The notes beneath the pieces are model-generated. The model did not search any database. It was given only the letters and a program-made list of their open reading frames with translations, and had not been told where the DNA came from. Below, piece by piece: positions 54,759 through 62,836 of a stretch of DNA of 64,000 bases (position 1 is its first letter; every line of letters begins with the position of its first letter). The DNA comes from Mycolicibacterium poriferae. Its GTDB lineage: Bacteria > Actinomycetota > Actinomycetes > Mycobacteriales > Mycobacteriaceae. The DNA lies in assembly GCF_010728325.1 (NCBI RefSeq), contig NZ_AP022570.1:1302001-1366000 (forward strand). Reading direction: 5' to 3'. A program made the position numbers and the translations under genes.

Positions 54759-54839
54759 CTTTTTCCGTTGCCACGCGCACGCTCTCGGAAAAAGTGGTCG
54801 TGCGTGCGCTGATCCTTCAATCACGAGGAATGCGCACGC
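54759..54839 (-). promoter_or_regulatory. structured 5' leader of the betaine methyltransferase
   Basis: In transcript order: GCGTGCGC (54839-54832), GCGCACGC (54809-54802), CTTTTTCCG (54794-54786), GCGTGCGC (54782-54775), CGGAAAAAG (54767-54759). The middle GCGCACGC can pair with either GCGTGCGC copy; the CTTTTTCCG/CGGAAAAAG stem abuts the AAAGG ribosome site. Mutually exclusive pairing could open or close translation. Inference from sequence only. Confidence 0.4.
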
Positions 54840-55021
54840 CATCCGCGGTTTTGGGGGCGAAGTCGTAGCTGCGCTGTTCCCCGCAGAGCAGGGGACGGGC
54901 GACTCCCGTCGCACCCACACCGCGGTTCTACTGTAGTTCACAGGAAACTTTTAGCGACCGCTAGGGACGAATCCGTGGGCCGCCGACTCCTCGACCAGCG
55001 ACGTCACCGAAAAACTTGTTC

Positions 55022-56956
55022 TCAGGCCAACTCCGCCTCGGCCTCCCCGGCGGGTGCGATACGCACCAGCGAACCGGGTTGATAGAGCAACTGGTAGACG
55101 TTGCCATCCGGGCCCTGGGCGAGCACGACGGTCGAGCCGGCGTCCGGATCGAACGTTTGCGCGTCTCCGCACGAGGTGAACTCCGGTGTGCACGTCAGGA
55201 CGCGGATCCAGCCCTTGACCAGATCGGCGATGAACACCTTGCCCACGTAGTCGGGGCCGAACGTGTCGCCGTCGTAGACGAGCACCGAGGTGATCGCCGC
55301 CCCGCCGCCACGCGGGTAGGTGTAGATCGGGTTGATCGAGTCGCAGTCATCGCAGACCCCTTCAGCGCCGGGCCACCCGTAGTCGCCGCCGGCGGTGATC
55401 AGGTTCAGTTCTTCGAATGAGGCCGCACCGACGTCGGCGACCAGCAGCTTGCCGTCCGGTGTGAACGTCAACCGGAACGGGTTGCGCAGACCGTAGGCGT
55501 AGATCTGGGGCAGTGCACCGGGAATCGCCGGGTTGTCCGCGGGCGTGCTGCCGTCAGGGTTGAGGCGCAGGATCTTGCCGTGAATGTTCGTCAGGTCCTG
55601 CGAGTTGGCGCCGTTGCCGTTGTCGCCGACTCCCCAGTACAGGGTGCCGTCGGGCCCGAATCCCAAGGCTCCGCCGTGGTGGTTCACCGCGGAGGACTGG
55701 CCTGACTGCAGCAGGACGACCTCGGTGCCGGCGGTGTTGCCGACCATTGTCAGCCGGGATAGCTGGTTGCGGTTGGCCGAACTGACGTACGAGACATAGA
55801 GGTAGCCGTTGTCGGCGAAGTCGGGATCGACGGCCAGGCCGCTGATTCCGCGCTCACCGAGCGTGTTGACCGACAGCGTGATCACGGGTTCGTCTCGCAA
55901 AGCGCCGTTTTCGACGACCTTGATCGCGCCGGCTTTCTCGGCGACCAGGATGCGGCCGTCGGGCAGGAACCGGAAGTCCACCGGGGTGTCGAGCCCGGGA
56001 ACGACGACGGCGCGCTCGAAACCGATGAACACCGTCTCGGTGGAGCGGTGGCCGCTGTTGCCGAGCAGACCGAAGCTGACCAGGTTGAGCAGGCCCGCGA
56101 GGCCGTGGATGTGCAGACCGCTTCGTGCGTCGCTGACCGTGACGTCGAACCTGTCCTGACCGGCGAAGGTGTCGTCGGGGGTGTAGACGAAGCTGCCGTC
56201 GGAGTTGATGACAACGCTGCCGTGGGACGGATCGGTCGCGGTGAAGGTCAGCCTGCTCGAGTCCGCATCCTCGGGATGCAGCTGGCCCTGGATCGTCCCG
56301 TCGACGACGCTGTTCTCGGACGGGTCGTGGTCCAGGCTCGGGGTGTCGTTGTCGAAGAAGCTGTCGATGAGGTCGCCCAAGGTGGGCGCTGCGGCCGCGG
56401 GAGCTGCGTCGTCGGGGGCCGCGGACTGCGCGGCGGTCGTGTCGGCGCGGTTCGACTCGGCCTCGGTCGCCTCGTCGAGAAATTCGGTTTCCGGATTGGC
56501 GATCTCGGCCACCTCAACTGCCGCTTCGGCTTCAGCCTCCGCCGCTGTCTCTGCCGCCGCCTCGGCTTCAGCCTCTGCCTCCGCCTCTGCCTCGGCCTCA
56601 GCTTCCGCTTCCGCCTCTGCCTCGGCTTCCGCCTCTGCTTCCGCCTCTGCCTCGGCTTCCGCCTCTGCCTCCGATTCAGCCTCGGCTTCCGCTTCAGCCT
56701 CCGCTGCTTCGGCCTCGGATTCCTCCGACGTCACGCTGTCCTGCTCCGCGGCCGAAGACTCCGAGGCGGTCGACGACACGCTCGCCGACGTCGTCTCCGA
56801 CGTGCCCGACTCCGACGTCTCCGCGGACGCCAACCCCGGCCCCGCCAGCACCGCGGCGCCGACTCCGAGCGCGAACGCCAGCCCGCCGACCCGTCCGATG
56901 TACCGGCTGGACCCGGCCGTCGGCCGCGCCTCCCGTGTGATGGCTGATCCCCCCAT
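55022..56956 (-). CDS. secreted PQQ-type sugar dehydrogenase with Ala-Glu stalk
   Basis: 644-residue exported protein. The signal peptide runs to about residue 45; residues 79-146 are almost pure Ala-Glu dipeptide repeats, likely a rigid helical stalk or spacer; an Ig/cadherin-like repeat lies at about 212-290; and the C-terminal part (about 325-635) is a beta-propeller of the glucose/sorbosone dehydrogenase family (DFRFLPDGRILVAEK, GERGISGLAVDPDF, HHGGALGFGPDG, HGKILRLNPDG, GGDYGWPGAEG). ATG 56956 has GGAGG ahead of it. Substrate unknown. Related by fold to the lipoprotein at 38362. Confidence 0.87.
   Translation of the reverse strand: MGGSAITREARPTAGSSRYIGRVGGLAFALGVGAAVLAGPGLASAETSESGTSETTSASVSSTASESSAAEQDSVTSEESEAEAAEAEAEAEAESEAEAEAEAEAEAEAEAEAEAEAEAEAEAEAEAEAEAEAAAETAAEAEAEAAVEVAEIANPETEFLDEATEAESNRADTTAAQSAAPDDAAPAAAAPTLGDLIDSFFDNDTPSLDHDPSENSVVDGTIQGQLHPEDADSSRLTFTATDPSHGSVVINSDGSFVYTPDDTFAGQDRFDVTVSDARSGLHIHGLAGLLNLVSFGLLGNSGHRSTETVFIGFERAVVVPGLDTPVDFRFLPDGRILVAEKAGAIKVVENGALRDEPVITLSVNTLGERGISGLAVDPDFADNGYLYVSYVSSANRNQLSRLTMVGNTAGTEVVLLQSGQSSAVNHHGGALGFGPDGTLYWGVGDNGNGANSQDLTNIHGKILRLNPDGSTPADNPAIPGALPQIYAYGLRNPFRLTFTPDGKLLVADVGAASFEELNLITAGGDYGWPGAEGVCDDCDSINPIYTYPRGGGAAITSVLVYDGDTFGPDYVGKVFIADLVKGWIRVLTCTPEFTSCGDAQTFDPDAGSTVVLAQGPDGNVYQLLYQPGSLVRIAPAGEAEAELA
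56519..56722 (-). repeat. minisatellite encoding Ala-Glu repeats
   Basis: On the plus strand GCCTC, GGCTTC and CTCTGC hexamer-like units repeat with a six-base period, so each unit adds one Ala-Glu pair without breaking frame. Variable length among strains is likely. Confidence 0.75.
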
Positions 56957-57179
56957 GTCGCCTCCCTGCGAACGGGGCGCCGTGAAGCTCGCCTCCACGC
57001 TCGCCCACTGGTAGCCCGACTGTATGGCGCAGGTTTGCTGGGCACAGCGTTTTGGCCGGACGGTCAGCAATACGTCACACCGGGCAGCGAGTCCGGCCCC
57101 GGGCGCCATCGCCTCGGATCCAGACACACCCGTGGTGCAGCCGAGACAGCGCCGGGACGGGTCGGTCAAGATGGGACGC

Positions 57180-57662
57180 ATGGACGTCAACGAGGTTCTG
57201 CTGCCCGGCGTGGGGCTGCGTTACGAGTTCGACAACACCGACGGCGACCGCATCGGCGTCGTCGCGAAGCGGGCCGGCGACTTCGAGGTCGTGCTGTACG
57301 CCGCCGAGGATCCCGACGTTGCGCAGCCGCTGTTCCACCTCAACGCCGAAGAGGCCGACGCGCTTGCCCAGATCCTCGGCGCCCCCCGCATCGCCGAGCG
57401 GTTCGCCGATCTGACCCACGAGGTGCCCGGCCTGGAGGCGGGACAGGTCTCCATCGACCCCGACAGCCCCTACGCCGACCGGCCCCTCGGGGATGCCCGC
57501 GTGCGCACCCGCACCGGCGCCTCGGTCGTGGCGATCGTGCGCGACGAGGACGTGCAGCCGTCGCCCGGCCCGGCCGACGTGCTGCGCGTCGGCGACATCC
57601 TCGTCATCATCGGCACCGAGGAAGGCATCACCCAGGTCGAGCACATCTTCGACAAGGGCTGA
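57180..57662 (+). CDS. KhtT-like regulatory subunit of a K+/H+ antiporter
   Basis: 160-residue cytosolic protein whose C-terminal half (about residues 75-160) is a TrkA-C/RCK_C domain with VRTRTGASVVAIVRDEDVQ and LRVGDILVIIGTEEG. A CPA2-type transporter starts six bases after the stop, the order of the khtTU pair of Bacillus. KhtT binds nucleotide and gates potassium efflux. ATG 57180 (MDVNEVL) follows a CAAGAT box by seven bases; ATG 57171 is an alternative. Confidence 0.88.
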   Translation: MDVNEVLLPGVGLRYEFDNTDGDRIGVVAKRAGDFEVVLYAAEDPDVAQPLFHLNAEEADALAQILGAPRIAERFADLTHEVPGLEAGQVSIDPDSPYADRPLGDARVRTRTGASVVAIVRDEDVQPSPGPADVLRVGDILVIIGTEEGITQVEHIFDKG

Positions 57663-57667
57663 GCGGG

Positions 57668-58870
57668 GTGCACGGCTCCGTCGCGCTGCTGATCCAGATC
57701 GGGCTGCTCCTGGTCGTCCTGACCGTCCTCGGTGCCCTGGCCCGCAAAGTGTCGCTGTCACCGATCCCGCTGTACCTGCTGGCCGGGCTCAGCCTCGGCG
57801 AGGGCGCGATACCGCTGGAACCGTCGGCATCGGAGTTCATCGAGACCGGCGCACTGGTCGGGGTGGTGCTCCTGCTGCTGACACTCGGGCTGGAGTTCTC
57901 GGTCACCGAGTTCGCCGCCAGCATGCGCAAACATCTGCCGTCGGCGTGGGTGGACCTCGCGCTCAACGCCACCCCGGGTGTGCTCGTCGGCTGGTTCCTC
58001 GGCCTGGACTTCGTCGGGATCCTGGCAATGGCCGGCGTCACCTACATCTCGTCGTCCGGGGTGGTGTCGCGGCTACTCACCGATCTGCGCCGGTTGGGTA
58101 ACCGGGAGACCCCGGCGGTGCTGTCGGTGCTCGTGCTCGAGGATTTCGCGATGGCGGTGTATCTGCCACTGCTGGCGGTGCTGGCCGCCGGAGGGACGTG
58201 GGTCAACGCCGTCGTCGGCATCGCCATCGCGATCCTGGCGTTGGCGGTGACGTTCCTGGCGTCCTACAAGTGGGGGCACGTCGTCGAGCGGTTGGTGTCG
58301 CACCCGGATTCGGAGCTGCTGCTGCTGCGGGTGCTCGGCCTGGCGCTGCTGGTCGCCGGACTCGCGGAGTTCGTGCATGTGTCCGCCGCGGTGGGCGCTT
58401 TCCTGGTGGGCCTGACCCTGAGCGGGGAGACGGCGGTCCGGGTGCGCGAACTGCTCAGCCCGCTGCGGGACCTGTTCGCCGCGATCTTCTTCGTCTCGAT
58501 CGGATTCATGGTGGATCCGGCGGTGATGATCCCGATGTTGCCGCTGGCGGTGGTGCTGGCCGTGGTCACCGCGGCCACCAAGGTGGTGTCGGGCATGTAT
58601 GCCGCGAAACGGGAGGGCGTGGCGCGTCCGGGTCAGCTCCGGGCGGGCACCGCACTGATCGTGCGCGGGGAGTTCTCGCTGGTCATCATCGCGCTGGTCG
58701 GCGAATCGATTCCGGTGATCGAGGCCATCGCCATGCCGTACGTCTTCGTGCTCGCGTTCGTGGGCCCGGTGGCCACCCTGCTCAGCGGACGTGTCACCGC
58801 GCGACCGAGACTGCAGCGGCGGGTGTCGCGGCCCGCTCGGGCGCGGCGATCGGATCCGCCGTCGGGCTGA
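57668..58870 (+). CDS. CPA2-family K+/H+ antiporter, KhtU-like
   Basis: 400-residue transporter with about 12-13 TM helices and CPA2 motifs: an early LLLLTLGLEFSVTEF, TYISSSGVVSRLL, VLVLEDFAMAVYLPL and a late ALIVRGEFSLVIIALVGES. The GTG at 57668 follows the TrkA-C protein gene by six bases, so the pair should be co-expressed. It would extrude K+ in exchange for H+ and help recover from high potassium or pH. The C-terminus is basic. Converges with the K+ channel gene. Confidence 0.9.
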   Translation: MHGSVALLIQIGLLLVVLTVLGALARKVSLSPIPLYLLAGLSLGEGAIPLEPSASEFIETGALVGVVLLLLTLGLEFSVTEFAASMRKHLPSAWVDLALNATPGVLVGWFLGLDFVGILAMAGVTYISSSGVVSRLLTDLRRLGNRETPAVLSVLVLEDFAMAVYLPLLAVLAAGGTWVNAVVGIAIAILALAVTFLASYKWGHVVERLVSHPDSELLLLRVLGLALLVAGLAEFVHVSAAVGAFLVGLTLSGETAVRVRELLSPLRDLFAAIFFVSIGFMVDPAVMIPMLPLAVVLAVVTAATKVVSGMYAAKREGVARPGQLRAGTALIVRGEFSLVIIALVGESIPVIEAIAMPYVFVLAFVGPVATLLSGRVTARPRLQRRVSRPARARRSDPPSG

Positions 58871-58879
58871 GCGGACGAG

Positions 58880-59680
58880 TCAGCGGCGCGACCACGCTCC
58901 GCGACGGACCTCGTCACGCGAAGCGCTCTCACGTTCCAGGTGCCGGGTGTGTTCCCGTCCGGCGTCGTGTCCGCGCAGCTGGCGGGACAGGTGCCGGATC
59001 TCGTCGCGCAGCTCGTCGATCTGCGCGGCGGTGGCAGCACGGTGCGCCGAGTCCTCCTCCGAGACACGCTCGACGATCCACGACGCGACCGTCGCGGTGA
59101 TCACACCGATCAGGCTGATTCCACCGATCATCAGCAGCACGGCGATGACCCGCCCTGTCGTGGTGACCGGGTACTCGTCGCCGTAACCGACGGTCGTGAC
59201 CGTCACGATCGACCACCACACGGCTTCGCCGAAGTTGGTGATGGTGGCCTCGGCGGCGTTGCGCTCCGTCTCCAGCATCGCCAGCGACGCCACATAGACC
59301 AGCAGCGTCGCGCTGGCCGCGGTGTACATCACCACCCGGCCGCGGATGGCGTCGCCGCCGGCCCGGTGCAGCACCTTGACGAGGACGACCAGCCGCAACA
59401 GTCGCAGCGGACGCAGGAACGGGAGCACGACGATGGCCAGGTCCAGCAGGTGCCGGAAGAACCAGCGGACACGCTGGGGCGCGAGCGTGAGGCGGACGAC
59501 GTAGTCGACGACGAACGTCACGTACAGCACCGTCATCACCGCGTCGAGGGTGTTGTTCACCGCACGCGGCGGCTCGGCGAGCACCTGCACCGAGTACACC
59601 ACCAGGAAGATGACGGCTACCGCGGCCAGCACCCACTCGCTGCGAGACTCCCACTGCTCGAGTCGTTGCGAGGAGGCCAT
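58880..59680 (-). CDS. voltage-gated-like K+ channel
   Basis: 266-residue potassium channel of the voltage-sensor type. The selectivity filter TVGYGDEYP is near residue 165 with a pore helix FGEAVWWSIVTVT; an Arg-spaced segment (LRPLRLLRLVVLVKVLHR) suggests an S4-like sensor. The tail (SEEDSAHRAATAAQIDELRDEIRHL in part) is likely a coiled coil. ATG 59680 lies nine bases after GGTGGAG; ATG 59701 would add seven residues. It is convergent with the antiporter genes. Confidence 0.88.
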   Translation of the reverse strand: MASSQRLEQWESRSEWVLAAVAVIFLVVYSVQVLAEPPRAVNNTLDAVMTVLYVTFVVDYVVRLTLAPQRVRWFFRHLLDLAIVVLPFLRPLRLLRLVVLVKVLHRAGGDAIRGRVVMYTAASATLLVYVASLAMLETERNAAEATITNFGEAVWWSIVTVTTVGYGDEYPVTTTGRVIAVLLMIGGISLIGVITATVASWIVERVSEEDSAHRAATAAQIDELRDEIRHLSRQLRGHDAGREHTRHLERESASRDEVRRGAWSRR

Positions 59681-59851
59681 CGGACGATCTCCACCTTTCA
59701 TTGCAGTGCGGTGTTGATGCGGCGAACAGGGACGATGACGGCCACGCTACCGCGACCCGCCTGCGGGAGGAGTACCCACTACCGGGCCGGAGGTAGACGT
59801 CGGGGCCGGTAGGGTGGGTCGTAGCAAACCTCTGATCGTCACCGGCGGGTC

Positions 59852-60826
59852 GTGTCACCGCGTCCTGCGGACTCAGGAGAGGGTGGGCAGCTCGGGGTGA
59901 CTCGCTCGGCCGACGGCGACCGTGAAAAGCCGAAGACGCCGAAGCCGGCGGAGACGCGGGAGCCGGCGGAGCGGCAGCGGCAGGCCGCGCTGCGCTACCT
60001 GCGAGGCACCAAGATCGGCGACGATCCCTCCGACGAGGTCTTCGAGCGGTTCATCGGCGCGGTCATCGACGGCATCGGAGCGCCAGCGCCGTCACGCTAC
60101 GAGAAGGTGTCCTACAACGCGGGCTTCTGGCCGCTCTCGCATGGCGGCATGGCAGACCTGACCTACGACGCGTCGCTGGCACAAGGCGTGCAGTTGCTGA
60201 CCGAGCGGGCTGCCGAACCGGGCGAGGTGATCTTCGGCTACTCCCAGGGTGCGGTCGCGGCGTCGTTCTACAAGTCCGCTCACACCGGCAACCGGTACGT
60301 GCTGGTGGAGAACCCGAGCCGCCCCAACGGCGGCATCATGGCGCGCTTCCCCGGGGTGTCGATTCCGGTTGCCGGCGTCACGTTCAGCGGCGCTACCCCG
60401 CACAACGGTGACCACACCGTCGACGTGGCCCGCCAGTACGACGGTTGGGCCGACTTCCCGGCTGACCTGTGGAACCCGTTGGCGGTGGCGAACGCGCTGA
60501 TGGGCATCCTGGTGGTGCACGGCGGCACCCAGACCGAGGTGACCGCCGACGAGATTCGGGCCGCCGAGTCGGCCGGCCGGCGGTACTACCAATACGACGC
60601 CGACTCCAACACCGTGTACTACCTGCTCAGGACGCCCTCGCTACCGCTGCTGATGCCGTTCGAACGCGTCCTGCCCCGGCGGGTCGTCGACGCCGTGGCG
60701 GGTCCACTCCGCTGGTTCATCGAAACGGCCTACGACCGAAGTGATTACAGTCGCCCGACCCGCTCGACGTTCCTGCGGCCGCTGGGACTGCTGCGCAGGA
60801 TGCTCGGTGCCGACTCCGCCGGGTGA
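59852..60826 (+). CDS. PE-PPE-domain serine hydrolase 1
   Basis: 324-residue protein with a PE-PPE domain, an alpha/beta hydrolase common in mycobacteria. The nucleophile elbow GYSQGA has Ser131 and the family segments SHGGMADLTYD, NPSRPNGGIMARFPG and VVHGGTQTE follow. The N-terminus is charged and has no clear signal peptide. A GTG at 59897 is another start. The next gene is a close paralogue. Confidence 0.83.
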   Translation: MSPRPADSGEGGQLGVTRSADGDREKPKTPKPAETREPAERQRQAALRYLRGTKIGDDPSDEVFERFIGAVIDGIGAPAPSRYEKVSYNAGFWPLSHGGMADLTYDASLAQGVQLLTERAAEPGEVIFGYSQGAVAASFYKSAHTGNRYVLVENPSRPNGGIMARFPGVSIPVAGVTFSGATPHNGDHTVDVARQYDGWADFPADLWNPLAVANALMGILVVHGGTQTEVTADEIRAAESAGRRYYQYDADSNTVYYLLRTPSLPLLMPFERVLPRRVVDAVAGPLRWFIETAYDRSDYSRPTRSTFLRPLGLLRRMLGADSAG

Positions 60827-60961
60827 CGCGGTGCCTGCCCCCTGAACAGCCGCCGAGACCAAAACCCCCGATTGCCGTTCACAGCAAACTTCTGCCCGTA
60901 CACTCGCCGTGGGTGGGGGCGCGCGCAGTGATGCCCTCCCGGGGGTGTCGGAGGGGGCACT

Positions 60962-62446
60962 GTGGCAAAGCATCGGGTGGGTACACGTCGACGTCAGCGG
61001 ACGCAGGGAGCGAAGAACCGCTCGACCGGTCGCCTCGGCGGCCTCGCGGCTGCCGGCGCGGCAGGGGTCGCGCTGACCGGCGCGCTGGCCCTGGGGGCCG
61101 CGCCGACGCTGACGTCCAGTCCGCAGTTGTTGGCCGCGCTGCACTATCTGCGCGGCACGAACATCGGGTTCATCCCCAGCGAGCAGCAGTACGAGGACTT
61201 CATCAGCACAGTCATCGACGGCAGCGGTCTGACGCCACCGACGTCATACGAGGAGGTCGCGTACAACGCCGGTTTCCGGCCGTTCTCCCACGGCGGCTTC
61301 GCCGACCTGAGCTACGACGATTCGGTGGTGCAGGGGGCGCAGCTGCTGGCCGATCAGCAAGCTGCCGAGGGCGACGTGATCTTCGGCTTCTCCCAGGGTG
61401 CGGTCGCGGCATCGCTGTACAAGGCCACCCATACCGGCAACACTTATGTGCTGGTGGGCAACCCGAGCCGACCCAACGGCGGGGTCATGCAGCGGTTCCG
61501 GGGGTTGACGATCCCGTTCGTCGACGTCACCTTCAGCGGCGCCACACCGGTCAACGGTGATTTCACGGTCGACGTGGTGCGCCAGTACGACGGCTGGGCT
61601 GACTTCCCGACCTATCTGTGGAACCCGGTCGCGATCGCCAACGCATTCATGGGGATCGTGCTGGTGCACGGCAACACCCAACTCGAGCTCACGAGCGAGG
61701 ATCTCGACCTCGCCGAGCAGTCCGGCAGTGAGTACTACCAGTTCGACGAGCACTCCAACACCGCCTACTACGTCATCAAGACCTATCCGGTCCCGCTGCT
61801 GATGCCGTTCGACTGGTTGCCCGACCCGATCCTCGCGGCGCTGGACGCTCCGTTGCGTTGGTTCATCGAAACTGCTTACGACCGAACCGATTACAGTCAA
61901 CCGCTGCGCTCAAGATTCTTCGCGCCGCTCAACCTCTTCAGCGCCGCCGTCGCTGATGAGCAGGAGACCGAAGGCGGTCTGGGTGACGAGGTCGCGGCGC
62001 GAATCGCCAACACCTTGTTCTCCGGTGATCCTGCCGCATCCGGCGCAGTCGATGACGCGCCCGCCGGCGAGCAGGGGCTGACCGCGGTGCACGAGGCCGG
62101 TGAACTCGGCGACGCCGGCAACGTGGTCGATGCCGGCGATGTGGTCGATGTGGGCGATGCTGGCGATGTGGGCGACGAAGCGTTGTCGCCGTCCTCCGAT
62201 CATCACGGCGAGCCTGACGACCTGCCCGCCGACCTTCACGTCGACGAACTCGAGGAAGCTGTCGCACCGGCAGAGGACGACGGGTCCGGAGATGCGGCTG
62301 ACTCGGAGGTCGGCAGTACGGACGGTGCGGGCGACGACGCAGGCGAAGACTCCGCCGCGGCGGAAGCTGGAGACACCGCAGCTGGAGGCACGGCGGGCGA
62401 CGACGCAGGCGCAGGCGTCGACGCAGGCGCGGACGCCGCCGCCTGA
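60962..62446 (+). CDS. PE-PPE-domain serine hydrolase 2 with acidic tail
   Basis: 494-residue paralogue of the preceding protein. A basic N-terminus and a hydrophobic segment (about residues 25-50) suggest export or membrane anchoring. The PE-PPE domain (about 55-300) has GFSQGA with Ser144, SHGGFADLSYD and NPSRPNGGVMQRFRG. From about residue 340 the tail is very acidic with repeats such as VVDAGDVVDVGDAGD and ends in alternating Asp/Ala/Gly. GTG 60962 has GGAGGGG ahead of it. Confidence 0.83.
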   Translation: MAKHRVGTRRRQRTQGAKNRSTGRLGGLAAAGAAGVALTGALALGAAPTLTSSPQLLAALHYLRGTNIGFIPSEQQYEDFISTVIDGSGLTPPTSYEEVAYNAGFRPFSHGGFADLSYDDSVVQGAQLLADQQAAEGDVIFGFSQGAVAASLYKATHTGNTYVLVGNPSRPNGGVMQRFRGLTIPFVDVTFSGATPVNGDFTVDVVRQYDGWADFPTYLWNPVAIANAFMGIVLVHGNTQLELTSEDLDLAEQSGSEYYQFDEHSNTAYYVIKTYPVPLLMPFDWLPDPILAALDAPLRWFIETAYDRTDYSQPLRSRFFAPLNLFSAAVADEQETEGGLGDEVAARIANTLFSGDPAASGAVDDAPAGEQGLTAVHEAGELGDAGNVVDAGDVVDVGDAGDVGDEALSPSSDHHGEPDDLPADLHVDELEEAVAPAEDDGSGDAADSEVGSTDGAGDDAGEDSAAAEAGDTAAGGTAGDDAGAGVDAGADAAA

Positions 62447-62588
62447 CGGGTGCTCCGCTGGGACTTGGCCATCTCAGGGCTGGGTCGACGCGTCGTCCCC
62501 GAGGTGTGTGATGCATTACTTCGCCGTGCGCCGGGCACCTCTGTGGTGAGACCGTCGGATCAGAGCCGGGGGGCCAGAGAGGAGCGTC

Positions 62589-62753
62589 ATGGCGCAGATG
62601 GAGTGCCGGCGATGCGGCGCGCAACGGCCGTCCTGGCTGGGTGAACCGCACCGCTGCGTCGGCGACGCCAACGTTTCCTGGCTGGGCTTTCACCAGTTGA
62701 CCGCGCAGGCCGCGATGGCGTGGCGCCGCCACCTGCTCGACGGAGCGGGCTGA
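62589..62753 (+). CDS. 54-residue protein with CxxC motif
   Basis: A short gene with a good ribosome site (GAGAGGAG before the ATG). The product begins MAQMECRRCGAQRPSW and continues LGEPHRCVGDANVSWLG, so Cys6, Cys9 and a later Cys-His group may bind one zinc ion. The rest is a helix (FHQLTAQAAMAWRRHLLDG). Family unknown. It stands between the PE-PPE gene and the DUF7159-like gene and does not overlap either. Confidence 0.55.
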   Translation: MAQMECRRCGAQRPSWLGEPHRCVGDANVSWLGFHQLTAQAAMAWRRHLLDGAG

Positions 62754-62836
62754 GCGGAAAACTTGGCCGGATGCATCTGCGGGGCGGCTCGCGGTAGTGT
62801 CGGGGGCTGATCGTTACCAGATTGGAAGCTTGCCCC

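Noticed and set aside
54724..54936. Small plus-strand gene opposite the methyltransferase leader
   Set aside because: Sequence is leader DNA with inverted repeats and the peptide has no recognisable features.
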